Below, in pieces: positions 42,328-50,093 of a DNA stretch of 64,000 nucleotides. Below the pieces are notes generated by a model. The model worked only from the letters and a program-made list of their open reading frames with translations, searched no databases and was not told the origin of the DNA. Every line of letters begins with the position of its first letter. Positions within the stretch are counted from its first letter, which is position 1. Both the position numbers and the translations under genes were made by a program. The DNA lies in contig JAHEGI010000003.1 in NCBI GenBank assembly GCA_024639785.1, positions 19,097 to 83,096 of the forward strand, given 5' to 3'. The DNA is from Cryomorphaceae bacterium (GTDB taxonomy: Bacteria > Bacteroidota > Bacteroidia > Flavobacteriales > Schleiferiaceae).

Positions 42328-42748
42328 GCGCATTGTAGGTCGTACTGAAATCATTGACCTTCCGAGTATCCCTTGGAATCAAGTCCCATGTCGAATTGAC
42401 ACCGGTGCGTTTCGCTCGAGCATGCACTGTGATGACATTCATCTCAAACAAAATGCGGATGGCAGTCAAACCCTCGTCGTCACTTTTCAAGGGGAAGACA
42501 GCCATAGTGAAAAGCATTTTTACGCGTTTTCTGAAACGACCGTGAAATCAAGTAACGGAATCGCAGAAACTCGATATTTAGTTGAACTTCCTGTCCGAAT
42601 CTTTGGCACGGATTTTACTACCGAATTTACCCTGACCAATCGAACCGAAATGAAATTCCCCGTCCTTCTCGGGCGCACATTTTTAAGGCACGGTTTTATT
42701 GTCGATGTCCGCAAAACCAATCAGTCCATTAAATCTACCCTGGCGTAG
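42320..42748 (+). CDS. RimK-associated retropepsin-like protease (RimB-like)
   Basis: A 142-residue single-domain protein of the 'ATP-dependent zinc protease' family, now seen as retropepsin-like aspartic proteases. It has the catalytic DTGA (D27-A30) in CRIDTGAFRSSMHC and the second conserved loop FPVLLGRTFLRHGFIVDV. In Pseudomonas a relative (RimB) works with RimK to trim poly-glutamate from ribosomal protein S6; the adjacent rimK here supports the same role. One domain per chain implies an active dimer. The start is ATG 42320, overlapping the tsaD stop by 8 bp. It is 9 nt ahead of rimK. Confidence 0.85.
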   Translation: MAKRIVGRTEIIDLPSIPWNQVPCRIDTGAFRSSMHCDDIHLKQNADGSQTLVVTFQGEDSHSEKHFYAFSETTVKSSNGIAETRYLVELPVRIFGTDFTTEFTLTNRTEMKFPVLLGRTFLRHGFIVDVRKTNQSIKSTLA

Positions 42749-42757
42749 CTCCTTCTT

Positions 42758-43669
42758 ATGAATATTCTCATTCTATCTGCAAATCGCAATTTGTACTCCA
42801 CTCGCCGGCTCGTGGCCGCAGCAGAGGAGCGCGGGCATACCGTTAAGGTCATGAACGTGCGCAAATGCTACGCTGTGTTGTCCAAAGGAGAGCTTGACAT
42901 CTACTATGGGGATCATCGAATTGAAAACGTAGATGCGGTCATTCCTCGGATTGGTGCTTCATTGACCTTTTATGGTTCAGCGATGCTGCGCCAATTTGAG
43001 ATGAAGAAGATTTTTACTCCCGTATCCTCCCTGGCCTTGGTCCGATCTAGAGATAAATTGCGCGCCCTTCAAATTTTGGCCAAAGAAAATGTCGCCATCC
43101 CACGAACTGCGGTGGCAAAACAGCCCACCGATGTAGACTACCTCATTAAGCAGGTGGGCGGAGCTCCCCTTGTCGTCAAATTACTCGAAGGTACCCAAGG
43201 CAAAGGTGTGGTTCTTGCCGAGTCAAAAACGGCAGCCAAGTCGGTGATTGAAGCCTTTTATGGACTGAATGCCAACATCTTAGTCCAAGAGTTCATCAAA
43301 GAAGCCAAAGGAGCGGACGTGCGTGCCATTGTCGTAGGCAACAAGGTAGTCGCTGCGTATAAGCGTCAAGGCAAGGAAGGCGAATTCCGCTCCAACCTCC
43401 ACACGGGAGGCCATGGGCTACCGATCAAACTGAAGGCCGCTGAAAAAAATGCAGCCATTCAAGCGGCGAAAGCGCTCGGTCTGAAAGTGGCTGGAGTGGA
43501 CCTCCTCCAAAGTGAACGCGGACCACTCATCCTCGAAGTAAATTCATCCCCTGGCCTGGAGGGGGTAGAACGCACCACCGGCATCGATGTCGCTGGAAGC
43601 ATCATCCAGTACATGGAGGAAAACTACCAATTGTCTCAAGTGAAGACCAAGGATAAAATCGGCGCCTAA
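42758..43669 (+). CDS. rimK: RimK-type ATP-grasp alpha-L-glutamate ligase
   Basis: A 303-residue ATP-grasp ligase that adds glutamate to the C terminus of ribosomal protein S6. Features: an N-terminal pre-ATP-grasp domain (NILILSANRNLYSTRRLV; VIPRIGASLTFYGSAMLRQFE), the ATP-grasp start SLALVRSRDKLRALQIL, glycine-rich LLEGTQGKGVVLAES, NILVQEFIKEAKGADVRAIVVGNKVVAAYKR, and the metal ligands in ILEVNSSPGLEGVE. The length matches E. coli RimK. The final TAA overlaps the rsmE start by one base (TAATG). With the retropepsin it forms a probable add-and-trim system on the ribosome. Confidence 0.93.
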   Translation: MNILILSANRNLYSTRRLVAAAEERGHTVKVMNVRKCYAVLSKGELDIYYGDHRIENVDAVIPRIGASLTFYGSAMLRQFEMKKIFTPVSSLALVRSRDKLRALQILAKENVAIPRTAVAKQPTDVDYLIKQVGGAPLVVKLLEGTQGKGVVLAESKTAAKSVIEAFYGLNANILVQEFIKEAKGADVRAIVVGNKVVAAYKRQGKEGEFRSNLHTGGHGLPIKLKAAEKNAAIQAAKALGLKVAGVDLLQSERGPLILEVNSSPGLEGVERTTGIDVAGSIIQYMEENYQLSQVKTKDKIGA

Positions 43670-44370
43670 TGCATAGTTTCTGGGGTCAACGAGAAGGAGA
43701 TTTGCTCAGATTGGACGCAGAGGAGCTCGCCCATGCGGTGAAATCACTCCGGGTCGAAACAGGCGATGTCATTCAAGTGTTTGATGGCTCTGGGGACGTG
43801 TATGTGGGGCGCGTGAGTCAAGTGCATAAGAAGTACGTCCTGGCCCAACACCTAGAAACCCTCCGAGATTATGGAGCCGTTTCGGGGCACCTTCATATCG
43901 CCATCGCCCCAACGAAAAATGTGGATCGCATCCATTTTTTCTTGGAAAAAGCTGTTGAAATGGGCATACATGAAATCAGCCCACTCGTCGCATTTCATTC
44001 GGAGCGCAGGCATTGGAATGAAGAACGGGCACTTCGCATCATGAAAGCGGCGTGCACGCAAAGTCGCAAGGGACGTTTACCTCTACTCCACAGCCCGCGG
44101 ACCGTCGAATCACTGATCAAAGAAGACGCCGCAGCCAGTTTAGCCTGCATGGCCACCTGCATGGATAGCCCGCAAGAATCCTGGGTAGAACTCGTTCGTA
44201 AAAATCCCGAACGACCTGTACTTCTGATGATAGGACCGGAGGGTGATTTTTCGGCAGAAGAACTTGCGTTGGCCCAAGCGGCCGGTTTCCATCATGTCCA
44301 TTTAGGTGAACATCGCTTGCGGACCGAAACGGCCGGCCTCTATGCGGTCGCCGCCTTTGCCCAGCGATAA
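43669..44370 (+). CDS. rsmE: 16S rRNA (uracil1498-N3)-methyltransferase
   Basis: A 233-residue SPOUT-class methyltransferase that methylates U1498 of 16S rRNA in the decoding centre. It has an N-terminal PUA-like domain (LDAEELAHAVKSLRVETGDVIQVFDGSGDVY), the family segment APTKNVDRIHFFLEKAVEMGIHEISPL, SRKGRLP, and the trefoil-knot SAM site LLMIGPEGDFSAEELALAQAAGF followed by LGEHRLRTETAGLYAV. The start overlaps the rimK stop (TAATG). It converges on hutH with a 6-bp gap. It closes the tsaD-rimK modification cluster. Confidence 0.95.
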   Translation: MHSFWGQREGDLLRLDAEELAHAVKSLRVETGDVIQVFDGSGDVYVGRVSQVHKKYVLAQHLETLRDYGAVSGHLHIAIAPTKNVDRIHFFLEKAVEMGIHEISPLVAFHSERRHWNEERALRIMKAACTQSRKGRLPLLHSPRTVESLIKEDAAASLACMATCMDSPQESWVELVRKNPERPVLLMIGPEGDFSAEELALAQAAGFHHVHLGEHRLRTETAGLYAVAAFAQR

Positions 44371-44376
44371 GACCGA

Positions 44377-45891
44377 TTAATCTGGGAAGCGTAAAAAGTC
44401 TGGATCCTCCACGGGGATGGACTGCAAGAAGTCTTTGGTAATTTCGATTTCATCGGCCAGAACACGATCACCCTTGGCTTCGGGGACGGACTGTCGATAC
44501 ACCTCCATGAGTCCTTCAATGAGGCTTCCAGGTTGACGCTTGCTTAAATCGATGGCTCGCGTAGCCGCCATCCACTCCATCGCGAGGATAGTCCACACCC
44601 GATCGAGCACTTCCACCGCATGTACCCCGGCAATACTGCCCATGCTCACATGGTCCTCTTGACCTGCGCTGGAATCTATGCTGTCCGTGCTACTTGGATG
44701 GGAGAGGACTTTGTTTCTACTGACCAGAGAGGCTGCCGAATATTGCAAAATCATAATGCCACTTTCTGTTCCGGGATTTTGAGCGAGAAACGCGGGAAGC
44801 CCACGTTTAGCCAAACAGAGCTGATTGATTCGACGCTCCGAAATGCTTCCCCATTCACAAAGGGCCATTTTGCCATAGTCCAAGGCCAGTGCCAAAGGTT
44901 GACCATGAAAATTACCCGCAGAAATGACCTCTCCGGTTTCGGTAAAGACAGTGGGGTTATCGGTTACGGCTTCAGATTCTCGGAGCATGACCTCCGCCAC
45001 ATGGGCCCAAACGTCGTTCGAAGCCCCATGTACTTGGGGAATACAGCGAAAGGAGTACGGATCCTGAACGTGGGGCTTAACCGGAATGAAATCTGAGCTG
45101 TCTTGCAGGAAATCACGCATGCGCGCGGCGACTAGGGCTTGCCCTCCATGAGGACGCACTTGATGAATGCGTGCATCAAAGGGCGCCGAACACCCATCAA
45201 ATCCGATCAGCGATGCGCCTGCGACGACATCCGCCAAATAAGCTAGTCTGCGGCTCTGGATGGCGAGCCACAAGCCATGGGCCAGCATAAACTGGGTACC
45301 ATTGATTAGGGCTAATCCTTCTTTGGCTCCCAAGACCACCGGGCGCAGATCCTTCTGAGCTAGGGCCTCCGCCCCACCCATGATTTGAGATCCAAGCTGT
45401 GCCTGCCCCTCTCCCATCAAGACTAAAGTCATATGAGACAAGGGCGCCAAGTCTCCGGAGGCACCCAGACTTCCCATCGATGGAATGATGGGCAAAATAT
45501 CATGATCTAACAAGGCATTTAGGGCCTCTACCGTACGCCATTCCACCGCAGAGTACCCTTGGGATAAGGACCGCACTTTACTCGCAAGCATTAATCGCAC
45601 GAGTGGTTTGTCAATTTGAGGCCCCGTACCCACGGCATGGCTGCGAATTAGATTCGCTTGTAAGGCTTCCAGTTCATTTTGAGGAATGATGGTGGTACAC
45701 AAGGACCCAAAACCGGTATTGACCCCGTACATAACCTCCACGCGCGCAATGCGGTCGACCAATGCTTTCCGATTCGCCTCTACCCTACGTTGACTTTCAG
45801 GGTCCAAATGGATTCTCGCCTTGCCGCAAGCGAGCGCATTCCAGTCATCAAGTGACCAAGCGGCATGTAATGAAAGTTCAATCCGTTTCAT
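44377..45891 (-). CDS. hutH: Histidine ammonia-lyase
   Basis: A 504-residue MIO-type lyase that deaminates histidine to urocanate, the first step of histidine use. The electrophilic MIO cofactor forms from A144-S145-G146 in SLGASGDLAPLSH. The active-site Tyr55 (VMYGVNTGFGSL) and the QDHVSMG loop (QEDHVSM) are present, as are NGTQFMLAHG and NFHGQPLA. The length is normal. Phenylalanine/tyrosine ammonia-lyases share this fold, so substrate is by similarity. No other hut genes are adjacent. A promoter box lies 25 nt before ATG 45891. Confidence 0.94.
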   Translation of the reverse strand: MKRIELSLHAAWSLDDWNALACGKARIHLDPESQRRVEANRKALVDRIARVEVMYGVNTGFGSLCTTIIPQNELEALQANLIRSHAVGTGPQIDKPLVRLMLASKVRSLSQGYSAVEWRTVEALNALLDHDILPIIPSMGSLGASGDLAPLSHMTLVLMGEGQAQLGSQIMGGAEALAQKDLRPVVLGAKEGLALINGTQFMLAHGLWLAIQSRRLAYLADVVAGASLIGFDGCSAPFDARIHQVRPHGGQALVAARMRDFLQDSSDFIPVKPHVQDPYSFRCIPQVHGASNDVWAHVAEVMLRESEAVTDNPTVFTETGEVISAGNFHGQPLALALDYGKMALCEWGSISERRINQLCLAKRGLPAFLAQNPGTESGIMILQYSAASLVSRNKVLSHPSSTDSIDSSAGQEDHVSMGSIAGVHAVEVLDRVWTILAMEWMAATRAIDLSKRQPGSLIEGLMEVYRQSVPEAKGDRVLADEIEITKDFLQSIPVEDPDFLRFPD

Positions 45892-45916
45892 GAGGAAGAG
45901 GGCATCAGGGTTTCAA

Positions 45917-45924
45917 CAAAAATA
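45917..45924 (-). promoter_or_regulatory. TATTTTTG -7 element, hutH
   Basis: A perfect TAnnTTTG box on the minus strand, 25 nt before the hutH ATG. The 55-bp gap to the divergent SDR gene holds no comparable box on the plus strand, so the photolyase operon's promoter remains unidentified. Confidence 0.45.
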
Positions 45925-45946
45925 GGTCCTGCGGTGTTAGACCCAC

Positions 45947-46633
45947 ATGCAACATCCCATCTTAGTCGTAGGGCATCGCCAAGGAATTGGTCGAGCTATT
46001 ACTGAACATCTACTCCAACAGGGCCATTCCGTCCTAGGCATCAGTCGCCAGGCCGTGGATTTTAGCCATCCCAATCTCGACAGCCGTCTTTCCGCCGCTG
46101 CCGATGTACGCACCGAGGATCTCCCCGAAGTCCTTTCCGGGGTAGTCTATGCTCCGGGTAGTATCAACCTAAAGCCCTTTAGAGGCTTGAAACCCGCCGA
46201 TTTTCAAGCGGATTTTCAGCAAAATGCCCTAGATGCCGTGCACGTGTTGCAATGCGCTGAAAAAGCACTGAAAGCGGGACATGGCGCTGTGGTTCTTTTC
46301 AGCACCGTCGCGGTGAGTCAGGGTATGCCCTTCCATGCGTCCGTTGCTATGGCCAAAGGAGCCGTTGAGGGACTTACACGTAGTTTGGCGGCGGAGTGGG
46401 CTCCAAATGTTCGAGTCAATGCCATCGCGCCTTCACTGACCGATACACCATTGGCCAATAAATTGCTAGGAAATGAGGCTCGAGCGCAAGCCGCCGCAGA
46501 ACGCCACCCGCTCAAGCGGGTCGGCCATGTAGACGACATCGCAGAAGTCGCCATCATGCTTCTCCAGTCCAACTGGATCTCCGGGGAAGTTCTTGGAGTG
46601 AATGGCGGTATGGGGCGGCTCCGTATATCATGA
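45947..46633 (+). CDS. SDR-family protein lacking the catalytic tyrosine
   Basis: A 228-residue Rossmann-fold short-chain dehydrogenase homologue. It keeps the cofactor loop GHRQGIG (G9-G15), an N93 equivalent, a Ser (FSTVAVS) and K137, but in the YxxxK position it has V133-A-M-A-K137. Without the proton-relaying tyrosine, classical dehydrogenase chemistry is doubtful; it may bind NAD(P)H or FAD-related ligands without catalysis or use another residue. It starts the five-gene photolyase run and overlaps the next gene by ATGA. Similar proteins occur next to photolyase genes in other bacteria (from memory; not searched). Confidence 0.88.
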   Translation: MQHPILVVGHRQGIGRAITEHLLQQGHSVLGISRQAVDFSHPNLDSRLSAAADVRTEDLPEVLSGVVYAPGSINLKPFRGLKPADFQADFQQNALDAVHVLQCAEKALKAGHGAVVLFSTVAVSQGMPFHASVAMAKGAVEGLTRSLAAEWAPNVRVNAIAPSLTDTPLANKLLGNEARAQAAAERHPLKRVGHVDDIAEVAIMLLQSNWISGEVLGVNGGMGRLRIS

Positions 46634-47238
46634 CAAACCGATCATCTTGGCAGTTAGAGGATTGGAGTCAATGGGATCGCCACTACCGTGGCCGGTTCTT
46701 TAACTCACTCTATGGCGGGCGATCCGTCGGCCTGCTCTGCACACAAGGCGCTGTTTGGAACGCCGCCCCCGTGTCCCAAATTCTGCATGTGGGTGCCCAT
46801 CCACCGCAAGTGGGCGTGCTCATGCGGCCAGATAGTGAAAACCATCAAACGCGCAGCAATTTAACCCGTCAACCCTGGGCAAGTCTTCATTTCATGCCGA
46901 TTTCAGACGCCGAGCGCGTGCATCAAGCCAGCGCAGCCTATGGTCCAGAAGCGTCGGAACTGGCCCTACTTGGTTGGAACCACTGCCCATGGACCGCCTA
47001 TCCCGTGGTAGCGTTAGACGATGCGCTCCTTAGCCTTTGTCTGGAAGTACATGAGGTTTTGGACTTGCGAAATGGAACCTCTCTCTATGTGTTCGACATC
47101 CGAGAGGTCACCTCGAATGCACAACCCGATACCCTCGGTCATTGGCCTTTGTCAGAAAAAATGCTTCACAGTCAAGGACTTGAACATTATGGTCATGCCG
47201 TCATGCCCCATGGGCCCCTACCCTATGCCCGCCCCTAA
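46630..47238 (+). CDS. Flavin reductase-like FMN-binding split-barrel protein
   Basis: A 202-residue protein resembling flavin reductase-like split-barrel domains. [26 protein letters not shown] forms the first strands, [33 protein letters not shown] the flavin-binding core, and [23 protein letters not shown] the later strands. Such proteins bind FMN or FAD and often reduce it with NAD(P)H. Placed in the photolyase operon between the SDR and the DUF2256 gene, it may supply reduced flavin to the photolyases, which need FADH-. It starts by ATGA overlap and its stop overlaps the DUF2256 gene by 14 bp. Confidence 0.8.
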   Translation: MTNRSSWQLEDWSQWDRHYRGRFFNSLYGGRSVGLLCTQGAVWNAAPVSQILHVGAHPPQVGVLMRPDSENHQTRSNLTRQPWASLHFMPISDAERVHQASAAYGPEASELALLGWNHCPWTAYPVVALDDALLSLCLEVHEVLDLRNGTSLYVFDIREVTSNAQPDTLGHWPLSEKMLHSQGLEHYGHAVMPHGPLPYARP

Positions 47239-47380
47239 ACGCATCCAAAAAGCCCATCTACCTAGCAAGGACTGTCTCGTTTGCGGTCGGCCATTTGCTT
47301 GGCGCAAAAAATGGGAGCGCGATTGGGATCAGGTAAAGTATTGTTCCCAGCGATGTTCCCAACAAAAAAGAACCGTATGA
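47225..47380 (+). CDS. DUF2256 small zinc-binding protein
   Basis: A 51-residue protein from ATG 47225 ([12 protein letters not shown]...). It has the DUF2256 signature: [21 protein letters not shown] followed by [12 protein letters not shown], four cysteines that can bind one zinc. The family is known only as small proteins, many of them encoded beside photolyase genes. The coding frame overlaps the flavin-reductase-like gene by 14 bp and the photolyase gene by ATGA, so it is embedded in the operon. The open frame extends upstream to 47021 as a non-genic reading of the previous gene. Function unknown; nucleic-acid or photolyase binding is a guess. Confidence 0.85.
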   Translation: MPAPKRIQKAHLPSKDCLVCGRPFAWRKKWERDWDQVKYCSQRCSQQKRTV

Positions 47381-48879
47381 TTGGACGTTTAATCCTCGGC
47401 GATCAGCTGAATCCGCTCCATTCCTGGTTTGATACGGTGGAACCAGATCACGTAACCTACTACTTCATTGAAGCTAAGGAGGAGCTGGAGTACGCGCCAC
47501 ATCATCGACAAAAAATGGTTGGATTTTTGGCCGCCATGCGTCGGTTTGCCGCGCAATTACGGAGCCATGGTCATCGGGTTTGCTATGTTGACCTGTCGCA
47601 TACCGTCCAAGACCTTCCCAGCTTCTTAGCCAAAGAAAAAACGGAAGGGCGCGTGCGCACCTGGGAAATCCAGGAGCCAGATGAATACCGGATCGATCAA
47701 CTTCTGAAGTCTGTCGTGGATAAAGTGGTGTCTTCTGAGCATTTTCTGACTGAGCGCAGCCAAGTTGCCAAGCATTTTGAAGGAAAGAAAACCTACCTCA
47801 TGGAGTCTTTTTACCGTCAAATGCGCAAAAGCCACGGCATACTCATGGACATGGACCAGCCCTGCGGTGGCCAATGGAATTATGACGCCGACAACCGACA
47901 ATCATGGCCAAAAGGACACCAACCTCCCCCTACAGCCTTTTTTTCCCACGATGTCCGTGACATCGATGAAGCACTCGATGCCGCGGGAATCCCTCGATGG
48001 GGAGAGAGCCAGGCAGAGCATTTTCCGTGGCCGCTCTGCCGCGAAGAGGCGCTCCAAATCCTAGAAGGCTTCATTGCCCATCGCCTTGCGTATTTCGGAC
48101 CATTCCAAGATGCATTGGTGGAACATCAGCCCTTTCTATACCATTCTTTGCTGAGTTTTGCACTGAACACGAAGATGCTCCGCCCCCTAGAAGTCATTGA
48201 ATCAGCGGAACAGGCCTACCGTACGGGGCATGTGCCCTTGAATTCCGCTGAGGGCTTCATTCGTCAAATTTTGGGATGGCGGGAGTTCGTTCGTGGTATT
48301 TACTGGGCTGAAATGCCTGGGTATCAGAACCTGAATTATTTTGATCATCAGCGTCCCATGCCCTCCTGGTTCTACACCGGGAAAACGAAAATGCGCTGTG
48401 TATCACAAGCGATTGAGCAAAGCCTGAATCATGCTTATGCGCATCACATTCAACGACTTATGGTCACGGGAAATCTCTCCCTACTCCTCGGATTGCATCC
48501 CGATGCAGTGGACCAATGGTATTTGGGTATTTACATCGATGCCATTGAATGGGTCGAAATGCCGAATACTCGCGGCATGAGTCAATACGCCGATGGCGGA
48601 AAACTCGGCAGTAAACCCTATGTGTCAAGTGGTGCTTACTTGCACAAAATGTCCAATCATTGCGGGTCCTGTGCGTATGCGGTAAAAGATAAGACTGGGC
48701 CCAACGCCTGCCCCTTCAATGCCTTGTATTGGGAGTTTCATCATCGGCATCGACCCCTACTTGAAAAAAACCCTCGAATAGGGATGGTTTACCGCACATG
48801 GGATCGCATGGAAGGCGCGCATAAAAATGCCTTACTGGAGCGTGCGCAGTGGATTCATGAACATGTCGAGTCATTGTGA
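47377..48879 (+). CDS. FeS-type bacterial cryptochrome/(6-4) photolyase (CryB/PhrB group)
   Basis: A 500-residue photolyase-related protein of the iron-sulfur bacterial class. N-terminal antenna domain: [34 protein letters not shown]-binding C-terminal domain: [76 protein letters not shown]. Four cysteines (C341, C429, C432, C445) sit where PhrB binds its [4Fe-4S] cluster. Such enzymes repair (6-4) photoproducts with blue light or act as light sensors. The start is ATG 47377 (ATGA overlap with DUF2256). The stop overlaps the CRY-DASH gene by GTGA. Confidence 0.93.
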   Translation: MIGRLILGDQLNPLHSWFDTVEPDHVTYYFIEAKEELEYAPHHRQKMVGFLAAMRRFAAQLRSHGHRVCYVDLSHTVQDLPSFLAKEKTEGRVRTWEIQEPDEYRIDQLLKSVVDKVVSSEHFLTERSQVAKHFEGKKTYLMESFYRQMRKSHGILMDMDQPCGGQWNYDADNRQSWPKGHQPPPTAFFSHDVRDIDEALDAAGIPRWGESQAEHFPWPLCREEALQILEGFIAHRLAYFGPFQDALVEHQPFLYHSLLSFALNTKMLRPLEVIESAEQAYRTGHVPLNSAEGFIRQILGWREFVRGIYWAEMPGYQNLNYFDHQRPMPSWFYTGKTKMRCVSQAIEQSLNHAYAHHIQRLMVTGNLSLLLGLHPDAVDQWYLGIYIDAIEWVEMPNTRGMSQYADGGKLGSKPYVSSGAYLHKMSNHCGSCAYAVKDKTGPNACPFNALYWEFHHRHRPLLEKNPRIGMVYRTWDRMEGAHKNALLERAQWIHEHVESL

Positions 48880-50093
48880 AACAAGCGATTTGGTTGCTCC
48901 GCGCGGACCTTCGCATCGCGAATAATCCCACCCTAGAGGCGGCCCTGGCGTGGCGGGAGCGCACTTCCGGTACGCTTAGGGCTATCTACCTTCCGATGGC
49001 ACTCGATCCGGTTTCTTTGGACGAATTCCCCGAGCCAATTGCAAGACTTTCGAATGCGCGAAAGAACTACACAACCGCCTGCTTGGATAGCTTGCGTCAA
49101 GGATTAGCAGCCCTACACATATCCATGCTGGAGGTCCACGAAGACCTTCCCACATGGCTTGAAAACCATGCCATTGATTCGCTTTTCTTCACTTACGGCG
49201 CCGCTTTCGACGAACGGGCACTGGAAGCACGAGTCTTGGCCACGGACGTCACGTGCTACGGATTTTATAGCCGTACCCTCCAATCGGCTAGTCAGGTGCT
49301 TCAATCCCCACTGCCTTCAACCTATACGCCCTACAGAAAAAAGACTGAGGAGCACCTAGGGGATAGACCCTTCCCGAATATTCGACCATTTGAGGGTCGA
49401 GCACAGCTTCAAAATGCATTTAGTCCCATCGAATCTGAAGCGCGCGCACATTTATATGCCTATGTGTCCCACCAGGGCCCCGCGAGACACTATAAATCAC
49501 GCAGAAATGGACTACTTCAAGTCCAAGACTCCACCAAGCTATCCGCTTATCTCAGCATGGGGCTACTTCATCCTCAAGAAGTATGGAACCGCTGTTTGGA
49601 AATCGAAGCCGCCGTGGGAGGCTGCGAAGAGGTCTACTGGATTCGATTTGAGCTCTTATGGCGAGAGTATTTCCAATGGGTAGCCTATGAAGCGGGCGCC
49701 AAACTCTTCCGCAGAGAGGGGCTTAAAGAGCCGTTGAAGCCGCTTTCTGTGGCGGGAAGCCCTACAGCATTTGCCCTATGGACGCAAGGTCAAACTGGCG
49801 ATGCCCTCGTCGATGCTGCGATGCGTGAACTCAAAGAAACCGGCTTTCAAAGCAACCGTGCTCGGCAAAACGCGGCTTCCTATTGGATTCATGATCTCAA
49901 GCAGCCCTGGCGGGTAGGTGCCGCATATTTCGAAGCCATGCTCCTCGATTACGATGCCGCCTCGAACTGGGGGAATTGGGCCTACATCGCGGGAGTGGGC
50001 AATGATCCGAGACCATTTCGAAAATTCAACACAGAAAAACAAGCTGCACAGTACGACCCAGATGGATCCTACCAAAGGGCCTGGGCCGGCTAG
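48876..50093 (+). CDS. DASH-type cryptochrome/photolyase
   Basis: A 405-residue DNA photolyase-family flavoprotein. The antenna-domain start is AIWLLRADLRIANNPTLEAAL; the CRY-DASH hallmarks are YTPYRKKTEEH, STKLSAYLSMGLLHPQEVW, FELLWREYFQWVA, and the C-terminal NWAYIAGVGNDPRPFRKFNTEKQAAQYD. CRY-DASH proteins repair cyclobutane pyrimidine dimers (mainly in single-stranded DNA) and may sense light. The start is GTG 48876 overlapping the previous stop. Its stop overlaps the convergent hisS stop (CTAG). It ends the five-gene photolyase run. Confidence 0.92.
   Translation: MKQAIWLLRADLRIANNPTLEAALAWRERTSGTLRAIYLPMALDPVSLDEFPEPIARLSNARKNYTTACLDSLRQGLAALHISMLEVHEDLPTWLENHAIDSLFFTYGAAFDERALEARVLATDVTCYGFYSRTLQSASQVLQSPLPSTYTPYRKKTEEHLGDRPFPNIRPFEGRAQLQNAFSPIESEARAHLYAYVSHQGPARHYKSRRNGLLQVQDSTKLSAYLSMGLLHPQEVWNRCLEIEAAVGGCEEVYWIRFELLWREYFQWVAYEAGAKLFRREGLKEPLKPLSVAGSPTAFALWTQGQTGDALVDAAMRELKETGFQSNRARQNAASYWIHDLKQPWRVGAAYFEAMLLDYDAASNWGNWAYIAGVGNDPRPFRKFNTEKQAAQYDPDGSYQRAWAG

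Noticed and set aside
47021..47224. N-terminal extension of the DUF2256 frame
   Set aside because: These codons are the flavin-reductase-like gene read out of frame; family similarity begins at ATG 47225.
47281..47376. N-terminal extension of the FeS photolyase frame
   Set aside because: The extension reads through DUF2256 in another frame; photolyase similarity begins at the ATGA-overlapping ATG 47377.
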